A DNA stretch of 16,678 bases from Pelagibius sp050290145 (GTDB lineage: Bacteria; Pseudomonadota; Alphaproteobacteria; Kiloniellales; Kiloniellaceae), in assembly GCA_050290145.1 (NCBI GenBank), contig JBNKHC010000080.1, forward strand, positions 1 to 16,678, written 5' to 3'. A program made the position numbers and the translations under genes. The first letter of the stretch is position 1. Every line of letters begins with the position of its first letter. Positions 1 to 8,916 of the stretch are shown here, in pieces. Under the pieces are notes generated by a model. It ran no database searches and was not told the DNA's origin. It worked only from the letters and a program-made list of their open reading frames with translations.

Positions 1-978
1 TTTGACCTGAAGTCGATCCGCGTCTTCGTCATGGTGGCGGAGGCCGGCGGCATGACCTCGGCCGCCAAGCAGCTCGGCCTCACCCAGTCCAGCGTCTCCC
101 AGATCATCAGCAATCTGGAAGAGGCCCTCGGCAGCGCGCTCTTCGACCGCTCGGTCCGCCCCCTGGCGCTGACCGCCGCTGGCACCACCCTTTACGAGCG
201 CGGCCGCGCCATGCTGGCCGATGCCGGCGACCTCTACCGCGACCTGCGCGATCGCGAGCTGAAGCAGCTCTCCAGCCTGACGCTTGCCATGGCCGAAAGC
301 ATCGCCAACTCGGTCGGCCCGCAGCTCGTCGCCGAGCAGCGCGGCCTGGCCCGGCGCTGGCGCATCTGGGCCGGCATCTCGCCCGACAACCATGCCCTGC
401 TGATGAACCACACGGTGGACGCGGTGGTCACCACCACCGACGAGCTGGACGGCGTTGAGGGCCTGGAGAGCCACCCGATCCTGACCGAGCCCTTCGTGCT
501 GGTCTTTCCCGCCGCCTATGACGGCCCCAGCGAGCCGCTGGAGGCGCTGACCGGCATGCCCTTCGTACGCTATTCCCTGCGCTCTGCGATCGGCCGCCAG
601 ATCGAGGGACAGCTCAACCGCCTGCGTCTCAACGTGCCCATCGACGCCGAGTTCGATACGGCCATAAGCCAGTTCTCGGCGGTGGCCGGCGGCATGGGCT
701 GGAGCATGACGACACCGCTCTGCCTGCTGCAGGAAACCGGCCGCCTGGGGCGCCTGCGCATCGAGCCGCTGAAGCGCGGCCGCTTCTCGCGCCCCATCTC
801 CCTGGTGGCGCGACGCGGCGACCTGGGGGCGACGCCGGAAGTGCTGGGCGCCGCCATCCGCGATATCCTGCGCCGCCGCCTGCCGGAGCTCTATGCCACC
901 CTGCCCTGGCTGGCGGAGAGCATCGCCTGGCCGGAGGAAACCGCCCCAGCCCTGCGCAGCATCGAAGGGCGCGGCTGA
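1..978 (+). CDS. LysR-family transcriptional regulator (5' end cut by window)
   Basis: The reading frame is open from base 1 and ends at TGA 976-978, leaving 325 residues. It opens with FDLKSIRVF, which normally lies a few residues after a LysR start, so very little is missing. A winged helix-turn-helix occupies about residues 3-62: the HTH is near 18-40 (MTSAAKQLGLTQSSVSQIIS), followed by LEEALGSALFDRS. The rest fits a LysR co-inducer-binding domain. These proteins bind DNA as oligomers and switch nearby genes in response to a small effector. The SDR gene begins 22 nt downstream on the same strand, so the two are probably co-transcribed rather than divergent, which is the commoner LysR arrangement. 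The effector cannot be inferred. The family call is secure; the regulon is unknown. Confidence 0.93.
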   Translation, partial: FDLKSIRVFVMVAEAGGMTSAAKQLGLTQSSVSQIISNLEEALGSALFDRSVRPLALTAAGTTLYERGRAMLADAGDLYRDLRDRELKQLSSLTLAMAESIANSVGPQLVAEQRGLARRWRIWAGISPDNHALLMNHTVDAVVTTTDELDGVEGLESHPILTEPFVLVFPAAYDGPSEPLEALTGMPFVRYSLRSAIGRQIEGQLNRLRLNVPIDAEFDTAISQFSAVAGGMGWSMTTPLCLLQETGRLGRLRIEPLKRGRFSRPISLVARRGDLGATPEVLGAAIRDILRRRLPELYATLPWLAESIAWPEETAPALRSIEGRG

Positions 979-1000
979 GAGCACAAAATCGGGGGGAACC

Positions 1001-1744
1001 ATGGCACGGCTGCACGGCAAGCGCGCGATCATCACCGGCGGCGGCAACGGCATCGGCGCCGCGGCGGCCATGCTCTTCGTGCGCGAAGGCGCCCAGGTGG
1101 CCATCCTCGACACCGACCGCGAGGCGGGGGAACGCGCCGCGGCGGCGGCCGAGGCCGAGGGCGGCGAAGTCCTGTTCCTGCAGGCCGACGTCAGCGAGCC
1201 GGAGGACGTGGAGGACGCCATCGACGAGGTGGCCGGCACCTTCGGCGGCCTCGACGTGCTCTACAACAACGCCGGCGGCGCCACGGCGCACGACGGCAGC
1301 TTCCTCGACATTCCACTGGAGGAATTCTGGCGCACGGTCTCTGTGGACCTCTACGGCACTTTCCTGGCCAGCCGCATCGCCGTGCCCTACATCCAGGAGG
1401 CCGGCGGTGGCGCGGTGATCAACACCACCTCGATCCGCGCGCTGAAGGGCACCCAGGGCGCCGATGCCTACTCGGCCGCCAAGGGCGGCATCATCGCCCT
1501 GACACGGGCCATGGCCTTGCAGTGCGGACCACTTGGCATTCGCGTCAACGCCATCGCCCCGGGGCCGGTGCTGCCGGACCGCACCCGCCGCCAGGGAATG
1601 ACCGACGAGACCGACCCGCAGTGGCGCGTCCCGGCGGGCCAGCCCCTGGAAGTAGCAGAGCTGGCCCTCTTCCTCGCCTCCGACGAGGCCAGCCTGGTGA
1701 ATGGCGCCATCATCCCCGCCGACGGCGGCGCCTCGGCGTTTTGA
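1001..1744 (+). CDS. SDR-family NAD(P)-dependent oxidoreductase
   Basis: A 247-residue classical short-chain dehydrogenase. The start ATG 1001 follows a purine-rich GGGGGGAA (991-998) and puts the Rossmann motif at the usual place: TGGGNGIG at residues 12-19. Asp37 at the end of the second beta strand suggests NAD(H) preference. NNAG is at 89-92. The catalytic set is Ser144, Tyr157 and Lys161 (YSAAK), with the canonical 13-residue Ser-Tyr spacing. The position usually held by the fourth catalytic residue, Asn, appears to be Asp116 (SVDLYGTF). The C-terminus NGAIIPADGGASAF is typical of the family. It sits 22 nt after the LysR gene and is probably controlled by it. The substrate (an alcohol, sugar or acyl compound) cannot be told. 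The frame stays open upstream to 893, but that extension overlaps the LysR gene and is not needed. Confidence 0.93.
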   Translation: MARLHGKRAIITGGGNGIGAAAAMLFVREGAQVAILDTDREAGERAAAAAEAEGGEVLFLQADVSEPEDVEDAIDEVAGTFGGLDVLYNNAGGATAHDGSFLDIPLEEFWRTVSVDLYGTFLASRIAVPYIQEAGGGAVINTTSIRALKGTQGADAYSAAKGGIIALTRAMALQCGPLGIRVNAIAPGPVLPDRTRRQGMTDETDPQWRVPAGQPLEVAELALFLASDEASLVNGAIIPADGGASAF

Positions 1745-1950
1745 GCGACCTCTTCCGGGCCTACACGGTCGACAGGCGGACAATAAGCGGATAGAAGAGG
1801 CAGAGGGTCCCGCCGCTGCGCAGTCCCTGCGATCTTCGGCCCGACCAGACCCAGTTCATCGCCCTGGCGCTTCCTGCCCTTCGGCAGCCGGGACGCCTTG
1901 CGGGCCGAGCAGCAACCTTGTCTTAAGAGGGATGGGTTTACGCCTTCCCC

Positions 1951-2871
1951 ATGGAAATCTACCTCCCCATCGCCGGCATTTCCGAGAACCTCTTTCTCAT
2001 TCTCGGCCTCGGAGCGGGGGTTGGCATGCTCTCGGGCATGTTCGGCGTCGGCGGCGGCTTCCTGCTCACCCCTCTTCTCATGCAGATCGGCATCCCGCCG
2101 CCCGTGGCCGTGGCCTCGGCGGCCAACCAGGTGGTCGGCGCCAGCGTCTCCGGCTGCATGGCGCACTGGGCGCGGCGCAACGTCGACCTGAAAATGGGAA
2201 TGATCCTGCTGCTCGGCGGCTTCGTCGGCTCGACAGTCGGCATCTGGGTCTTCCGCCTGCTGCGCTCCCTCGGCCAGATCGAGCTGACCATCTCGCTGTG
2301 CTATGTGGTGCTGCTGGGTGCGCTCGGCACCCTGATGCTGGTCGACGCCCTGAAGATGTTCTACCGCCGGGGCAAGGGCGGCGCGGCGGCGGCGCGCGGC
2401 GCCCATCGCCATACCTGGATCCACCACCTGCCCTACAAGATGCGCTTCCGCCGCTCGAAGCTTTACATCTCGGCGCTGGTCCCGGCCGGCGTGGGCTTTT
2501 TCGTCGGCTTCCTCTCGGCCATCATGGGCGTGGGCGGCGGCTTCGTCATGGTGCCGGCGATGATCTATCTGATCGGCATGCCCTCGACCGTGGTGGTCGG
2601 CACCTCGCTGTTCCAGATCATCTTCGTCAGCGCCAACGTCACGGTGCTGCAGGCCGTCACCAACCAAACGGTCGACGCCCTGCTGGCCTTGCTGCTGCTG
2701 ATCGGCGGTACGGTGGGCGCACAGATCGGCGCGCGCATCGGCGCCCGCCTGCGCACCGAGCAGTTGCGCATCCTGCTGGCCCTCATGGTGCTGGCCATGA
2801 GCATCGAGGTTTTCCTGGAACTGGCCGTCCCGCCCGAGGACGTCTACTCTATCACCTCTCAGACGTCCTAG
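1951..2871 (+). CDS. TauE/SafE-family (sulfite exporter-like) membrane protein
   Basis: A 306-residue hydrophobic protein with about eight predicted membrane segments. It shows the internal duplication of the TauE/SafE (DUF81) family: FGVGGGFLLTP at residues 31-41 is echoed by MGVGGGFVMVP at 192-202. A basic, His-containing loop (about 137-170) joins the two halves and probably faces the cytoplasm. Family members move sulfite, sulfoacetate or other small organic anions across the inner membrane; the substrate here is unknown. ATG 1951 is the only usable start: an in-frame TAA lies at 1924-1926 and no other start codon lies between. A purine stretch at 1926-1932 is about 18 nt away, too far for a normal Shine-Dalgarno, so initiation looks weak. 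The 206 nt upstream separate it from the SDR gene, so it may have its own promoter. Confidence 0.9.
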   Translation: MEIYLPIAGISENLFLILGLGAGVGMLSGMFGVGGGFLLTPLLMQIGIPPPVAVASAANQVVGASVSGCMAHWARRNVDLKMGMILLLGGFVGSTVGIWVFRLLRSLGQIELTISLCYVVLLGALGTLMLVDALKMFYRRGKGGAAAARGAHRHTWIHHLPYKMRFRRSKLYISALVPAGVGFFVGFLSAIMGVGGGFVMVPAMIYLIGMPSTVVVGTSLFQIIFVSANVTVLQAVTNQTVDALLALLLLIGGTVGAQIGARIGARLRTEQLRILLALMVLAMSIEVFLELAVPPEDVYSITSQTS

Positions 2872-2954
2872 CGGGCGGACTGACTCCGCTTCGCTACGGG
2901 GATCGTCGCCGGCATTCGGCCATGCTGGCCGCTCCGGAAGCAATTGGCGAATTG

Positions 2955-2961
2955 AAGGAGG
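2955..2961 (+). promoter_or_regulatory. Shine-Dalgarno site that selects the GTG start at 2967
   Basis: AAGGAGG lies 5 nt before GTG 2967. It is a near-perfect ribosome binding site, while the upstream in-frame ATG at 2922 has no such sequence. This argues for the GTG as the true start of the exported protein gene. Confidence 0.65.
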
Positions 2962-2966
2962 ATGCG

Positions 2967-4010
2967 GTGCTCGGTTTCAACAGGAGGGGTTCCCTTACCA
3001 CAGTGCTGCTTGCAGCCTTGCTGGTTGCCGTCAGCACCGGCGCAAGCACGGCCCGGGCCGCCGAGGTGCCGGGCGTCGATGCTCTACTGAAACGGCTGGG
3101 TTTCCAAGAGGAAGACAAGACGGCCCTGCTTCAGGGAAAGGTCATCGGCACCGACCTGAAAAGAACCCGTGACGATCAGATCGTCGTCGCCATGGCAGTG
3201 AAGCTCGACGTGCCGCTGAGCGAGGTCACCGAGCGGGTAAGCCGTGGCCGCAACATAGAGGTCGACTCTGCGACCATCGCCTTCGGCAAGCTCGACCCGA
3301 AGGGCGACGCAGAGCAGTTCGCCAAGGCGCGCTACGACAAGCACGACGGCAACGAGATCAAGATGCTGATCAACCTGGAGGCGGACGGCAATTTCAATCT
3401 CTCCAAAGCGGAGCTGGACGCCCTGAAAAAGGCGGTGAAAGGCCTGAGGCCGACTGCCGCCGACGCCGGGGACAAGGTTTCGGCAGCCTATCAGAAGGTG
3501 CTTGCCGGTCGCTTCCAAGCCTACGTCGACAAGGGCCTGACGGGCGTCGCCGACTACCAGGCAGGCGCCAGACTCTCGCCGGCCAAGCAACTGCAGGCCG
3601 CCTACGACCAGGGCAAGCCATTCCTCGACGAATACTTTCCGGCCTTCAGCCAGGCGCTCGGGCAGTACCCAAACGGCCAGTCGCCGGACATCTCCAGCAG
3701 CTTCTATTGGGTCAAGCGCGATGTGGAAGACCGGCCGGACTTCGTCCTCGCCCACCAAATGGTGCAATCCGGAGACGGCTTCCTGCTGTTGAGCCAGCGC
3801 CAATTCTTCGTGGGGCACACCTACGAGTCGCTGCAGGTGATCGCACTGGCGGTGCCGCTCGAGAAGAGCGTCGTGGTCTTCTATGCCAACAGCGCCTTCA
3901 CCGACAAGATCACGGGTATCTTCAGTGGTGTCGCCGAATCGGTGGGCCAGAAGCGGACGAAGGAAGATCTCGAGAAGTACTTCGAGGCGATCAAAAAGAG
4001 AGAAAGATAA
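2967..4010 (+). CDS. Exported protein of unknown function (GTG start)
   Basis: I do not recognise this family with confidence. From GTG 2967 (AAGGAGG 5 nt upstream) it encodes 347 residues. The N-terminus is a clear Sec signal peptide: basic NRRGS, a hydrophobic core at about residues 10-26, and cleavage near ARA-A (31/32), so the mature protein should be periplasmic. The mature part is hydrophilic, charged and free of cysteine. Its C-terminal half (FYWVKRDVEDRPDFVLAHQM, then YESLQVIALAVPLEKS) looks like an alternating-strand domain, and the last 20 residues form a charged helix. The alternative ATG 2922 would add 15 residues without a ribosome site. It lies 95 nt after the TauE-like gene and could be co-transcribed with it. 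Base composition is somewhat less GC-rich than its neighbours. No catalytic motif is apparent. Confidence 0.8.
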   Translation: MLGFNRRGSLTTVLLAALLVAVSTGASTARAAEVPGVDALLKRLGFQEEDKTALLQGKVIGTDLKRTRDDQIVVAMAVKLDVPLSEVTERVSRGRNIEVDSATIAFGKLDPKGDAEQFAKARYDKHDGNEIKMLINLEADGNFNLSKAELDALKKAVKGLRPTAADAGDKVSAAYQKVLAGRFQAYVDKGLTGVADYQAGARLSPAKQLQAAYDQGKPFLDEYFPAFSQALGQYPNGQSPDISSSFYWVKRDVEDRPDFVLAHQMVQSGDGFLLLSQRQFFVGHTYESLQVIALAVPLEKSVVVFYANSAFTDKITGIFSGVAESVGQKRTKEDLEKYFEAIKKRER

Positions 4011-4012
4011 GG

Positions 4013-4041
4013 GGCGCGGCCACCCTCGCCGAGGGCCGCGC

Positions 4042-4042
<1 letters not shown>
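4013..4042 (+). terminator. Hairpin between convergent genes, possible bidirectional terminator
   Basis: GGCGCGGCC (4013-4021) pairs perfectly with GGCCGCGCC (4034-4042). The intervening 12 nt can form a nested CCCTC/GAGGG stem. It lies directly between the stop codon of the exported protein gene and the end of pgi. Read on the minus strand, the hairpin is followed by a pyrimidine-rich, T-containing stretch (complement of 3995-4012), so it probably ends the pgi operon. The T tract on the plus side is only TTT. Confidence 0.6.
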
Positions 4043-5682
<1,640 letters not shown>

Positions 5683-5696
5683 GATGCTTCCTGTTC

Positions 5697-6335
5697 TCAG
5701 GCCGTCAGTCCGGCCGCATCGCGGGCCAGGGCTTCGATTTCGTCCCAGGCGCCGGCGGCGACCTTGTCGCCCGGCGCCACCCAGGAACCGCCCACGCAGA
5801 CCACGTTTGGCAGCGCCAGGTAGCTGCCGGCACTGGCGCGCGAAATGCCACCGGTCGGGCAGAAGGTGATGCCGGCCAGCGGCGAGGCCAGCGCCTTCAG
5901 GTAGGCGACGCCGCCTGCGGGCTCGGCCGGGAAGAATTTCTGGAAGGCGTAACCCTGCTCCAGCAGGGCCATGGCCTCAGAGGCCGTGGCCGCGCCGGGC
6001 AGCAGCGGCACCGGGCCGTCCTTCACCGCCGCCAGCAGGTCTGGCGAAGCGCCAGGTGAGACCATGAAGCGGCAGCCCGCCGAGGCGGCCTGATCCGCCT
6101 GGGCAGCCGTCAGCACCGTCCCGGCGCCGACCACCGCCCCCTCGACCTCGCCGGCGATGGCGCGGATCGAGTCCAGCGCCGCGGGCGTGCGGAAAGTCAC
6201 CTCGATGGCCTTCAGGCCGCCGGCCACCAGGGCCCGCGCCAGCGGCACCGCCGTCGCCACCTCGTCGATTACCAGCACCGGCACCACCGGCGCCAGCTTG
6301 AGGACCGCTTCGATCCCCTTTTGCCGTTCTGTCAC
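5697..6335 (-). CDS. eda: 2-keto-3-deoxy-6-phosphogluconate (KDPG) aldolase
   Basis: A 212-residue class I aldolase that splits KDPG to pyruvate and glyceraldehyde-3-phosphate, the last step of the Entner-Doudoroff pathway; it may also act on 4-hydroxy-2-oxoglutarate. The residue numbers coincide with those known for the E. coli enzyme: Glu45 and Arg49 (IEVTFRT), Thr73, Pro94, the Schiff-base Lys133 (FQKFFPAE) and Thr161-Gly-Gly. The start is GTG, overlapping the edd stop as GTGA (6335-6332), with GGAGG six bases upstream (complement of 6342-6346). It is therefore translationally coupled to edd. pgi follows after 14 nt. Confidence 0.98.
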   Translation of the reverse strand: MTERQKGIEAVLKLAPVVPVLVIDEVATAVPLARALVAGGLKAIEVTFRTPAALDSIRAIAGEVEGAVVGAGTVLTAAQADQAASAGCRFMVSPGASPDLLAAVKDGPVPLLPGAATASEAMALLEQGYAFQKFFPAEPAGGVAYLKALASPLAGITFCPTGGISRASAGSYLALPNVVCVGGSWVAPGDKVAAGAWDEIEALARDAAGLTA

Positions 6336-8158
6336 AACCCCCCTCCGAAAACGTGCGCCCCTTGGTCGGCGGACCCCGCCGCCGCCCTGAAGGATGCAAA
6401 AAGTTCGCGCCCAAAGCCAGCATGGCTCGCCGAAAGATCCGCCCGGACCGCATCACGTGCCGCCCAGTCTGCCTCCGGGACCAGGACCGTCAAGGTCCCG
6501 GCCACCGCGTCGAGGCGCACCATATCACCCTCGCGCAGCTTGGCGATGGGGCCGCCGGCCGCGGCCTCCGGCGTTACATGGATGGCTGCCGGCACCTTGC
6601 CGGAGGCGCCGGACATGCGCCCGTCTGTCACCAGCGCCACCTTGAAGCCGCGGTCCTGCAGCACGCCCAGCGGCGGCGTCAGCTTGTGCAGCTCCGGCAT
6701 GCCGATGGCCTGCGGTCCCTGGAAGCGCACCACGGCGACGAAGTCCTTCTCCAGCTCGCCCGCCTTGAAGGCGGCCATCAGATCGTCCTGGGAATGGAAG
6801 ATGACCGCCGGGGCCTCGATGACGTGGCGTTCCGGCTTCACCGCGGAAATCTTTATGACAGCGCGGCCCAGGTTGCCGTCCAGCATCTTGAGGCCGCCGT
6901 TGGCCGAGAAGGCCTGCCCCAGCGGCGCCAGAACCTCTTCGTCATGGCTCTTGCTGGCCGCGGGTTCCCAGACCACCGAGCCATCGTGGGTCAGCTTCGG
7001 TTCCTGGCGGTAGGACTCCAGCCCCTGCCCCCAGACCGTGGTGACGTCGCCGTGCAGCAGGCCACCGTCGAGCAGCTCTGAGATCAGGAAGCCCATGCCG
7101 CCGGCGGCGTGGAAGTGGTTCACGTCGGCCAGGCCGTTGGGATAGATGCGGCAGAGCAGCGGCACCACGTCGGACAGATCGGCGATGTCGTCCCAGGTGA
7201 GCCTGATGCCCGCCGCCGCGGCCATGGCCACCAGGTGCATGGTGTGGTTGGTGGAGCCGCCGGTGGCGTGCAGGCCGACTACGCCGTTGATCACCGCGCG
7301 CTCGTCGATCATCTCGCCGACCGGCGTGTAGGCATTGCCCAGCGCCGTGATGGCCAGCGCCCGCTTGGCCGCCTCCGCCGTCAGGGCGTCGCGCAGCGGC
7401 GTGTTGGGATTGATGAAGGAGGCGCCCGGCAGGTGCAGCCCCATGATTTCCATCAGCATCTGGTTGGAGTTGGCGGTGCCGTAGAAGGTGCAGGTGCCCG
7501 GGCCGTGGTAGGACTTGGACTCTGCCTCCAGCAGCTCGTCGCGGCCGATCTTGCCCTCGGCATAGAGCTGTCGGATGCGGGCCTTCTCGTCGTTGGGCAT
7601 GCCCGTCGGCATGGGTCCTGCCGGCACGAAGACCGCCGGCAGGTGCCCGAAGGAAAGCGCCGCGATCACCAGCCCCGGCACGATCTTGTCGCAAACGCCG
7701 AGGAAGACCGCGGCGTCGAACATGTTGTGGGACAGGCCGACGGCGGCGGCCAGGGCGATGACGTCGCGCGAGAAGAGCGACAGCTCCATGCCCGGCTGGC
7801 CTTGGGTCACGCCGTCGCACATGGCCGGCACCCCGCCGGCGACCTGCGCCACGCCGCCGGCGTCGCGCGCCGCCTGCTTGATCAGTTCCGGGAAACGCTC
7901 GAAGGGCTGATGGGCCGAGAGCATGTCGTTGTAGGCGGTGATGATACCGAGGTTCGGCACCACGTCGCCCTTCAGCGCCGTCTTGTCGGACAGGCCGCAG
8001 GCGGCGAAGCCGTGGGCCAGGTTGCCGCAGGAAAGCGTGGTCCGCCGCGGACCGCTCTCTCCGGCCGCGCGGATCCGCTCCAGATAGGCCCGGCGGCTAT
8101 CGCGGCTGCGCTCACGCAGACGCACCGTCACCGAGGCCACGCGGTCATGCAGGGTCAT
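6332..8158 (-). CDS. edd: Phosphogluconate dehydratase
   Basis: A 608-residue iron-sulfur dehydratase of the IlvD/Edd family that converts 6-phosphogluconate to KDPG in the cytoplasm; the length is normal for Edd (about 600) and longer than most IlvD. Signature one is CDKIVPG at residues 156-162. A second conserved cysteine is Cys223 in GTCTFYGTANSN, and CDG lies at 114-116. Signature two, ALVTDGRMSGAS, is in the C-terminal third. Operon context (pgl before, eda overlapping after) and length favour Edd over dihydroxy-acid dehydratase. AAGGAGGA (complement of 8165-8172) lies 6 nt before the ATG. The gap to pgl is 39 nt; the stop overlaps the eda start by 4 nt. Confidence 0.98.
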   Translation of the reverse strand: MTLHDRVASVTVRLRERSRDSRRAYLERIRAAGESGPRRTTLSCGNLAHGFAACGLSDKTALKGDVVPNLGIITAYNDMLSAHQPFERFPELIKQAARDAGGVAQVAGGVPAMCDGVTQGQPGMELSLFSRDVIALAAAVGLSHNMFDAAVFLGVCDKIVPGLVIAALSFGHLPAVFVPAGPMPTGMPNDEKARIRQLYAEGKIGRDELLEAESKSYHGPGTCTFYGTANSNQMLMEIMGLHLPGASFINPNTPLRDALTAEAAKRALAITALGNAYTPVGEMIDERAVINGVVGLHATGGSTNHTMHLVAMAAAAGIRLTWDDIADLSDVVPLLCRIYPNGLADVNHFHAAGGMGFLISELLDGGLLHGDVTTVWGQGLESYRQEPKLTHDGSVVWEPAASKSHDEEVLAPLGQAFSANGGLKMLDGNLGRAVIKISAVKPERHVIEAPAVIFHSQDDLMAAFKAGELEKDFVAVVRFQGPQAIGMPELHKLTPPLGVLQDRGFKVALVTDGRMSGASGKVPAAIHVTPEAAAGGPIAKLREGDMVRLDAVAGTLTVLVPEADWAARDAVRADLSASHAGFGRELFASFRAAAGSADQGAHVFGGGL

Positions 8159-8197
8159 GGCTGTCCTCCTTGCTCTGCGTCCCTGGCGGCGATGCCG

Positions 8198-8890
8198 TCA
8201 GGGGCACCAGTAGATCTCGAGCGGCAGTCCGGGATGGCGCAGCACGGCGCGCACGGGCATATCGGTCAGCGGACCGTCCTGCAATGCGGTCTCCAGTACC
8301 GTCGCCTTCTCCGCCCCTTCGATGTGAAGGTAGACATTCCGGGCCGCCGCGATGAGCGGCAAAGTCAGGGTGATCCGCGGCTCTCCCGCGCCCGGCGCGC
8401 GCTGCGGCAGCACCAGGGCGTTGCCCGCCGGATCGATCGCCTCGGCCAGGCGGTCGCCGCCGGGAAAGAAGGAGGCGGTGTGCCCGTCGGCCCCCATGCC
8501 AAGAACTACGGCGTCAAAGGGCAAGGGCAAGGCCGCGATGCGTTCGGATACCTCGCGCAGCCCTTCCTCCGGGCTGGCCTGCGCGGTGACGAGACTTACC
8601 ACATTCGCCGCCGCCGCCGGGCCCTGCAGCAGGCCGCGGCGCAACAGGGCCTCGTTGGAGCGCGGGCTGTCCAGCGGCACCCAGCGTTCGTCCACCAGCG
8701 TCACCGACACTTTCGACCAGTCGAGGTCCTGGCGCGCCAGGGCGGCGAAGAAGCGCTCCGGCGTGCGGCCCCCGGAAAGGGCCAGGCAGGCCGCTCCGCG
8801 CGCCGTCAGCCCGGCGCGGAGCTGTCCGGCCACCGCCCGCGCAAGCGCCGCCGCCAAATCTTCCGGCGAGTCGAAATCGTGGCGCGTCAT
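8198..8890 (-). CDS. pgl: 6-phosphogluconolactonase (DevB/SOL type)
   Basis: A 230-residue enzyme that hydrolyses 6-phosphogluconolactone to 6-phosphogluconate. Motifs are LSGGRTP (38-44), VDERWVP (66-72), and VVLGMGADGHTASFFPG with the catalytic His, all typical of the NagB-like SOL/DevB family. I chose ATG 8890 because GGAG lies 5 nt upstream and MTRHDF matches the usual N-terminus. An in-frame ATG at 8917 overlaps the zwf stop as TGATG and would add nine residues (MGQKGPGAG) by translational coupling; that start cannot be excluded. It lies between zwf and edd in the operon and catalyses the step between theirs. Confidence 0.96.
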   Translation of the reverse strand: MTRHDFDSPEDLAAALARAVAGQLRAGLTARGAACLALSGGRTPERFFAALARQDLDWSKVSVTLVDERWVPLDSPRSNEALLRRGLLQGPAAAANVVSLVTAQASPEEGLREVSERIAALPLPFDAVVLGMGADGHTASFFPGGDRLAEAIDPAGNALVLPQRAPGAGEPRITLTLPLIAAARNVYLHIEGAEKATVLETALQDGPLTDMPVRAVLRHPGLPLEIYWCP

Positions 8891-8916
8891 GCCCGCTCCG
8901 GGGCCTTTTTGGCCCA

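Noticed and set aside
1874..1887. A CTGCC-CTTC-GGCAG hairpin between the SDR and TauE-like genes
   Set aside because: Five base pairs with no T run is expected often in GC-rich DNA and is not convincing as a terminator.
1701..2921. A plus-strand open extension reaching the exported protein frame through the TauE-like gene
   Set aside because: The TauE-like protein in the other frame is clearly real; the extension is Arg/Pro/Gly-rich shadow sequence, and only the part from about 2967 encodes the exported protein.
1468..2943. A 491-codon open frame on the minus strand
   Set aside because: It is antisense to the SDR and TauE-like genes, has Asp/His/Arg/Gln-biased composition typical of the complement of GC-rich coding DNA, and shows no domain.
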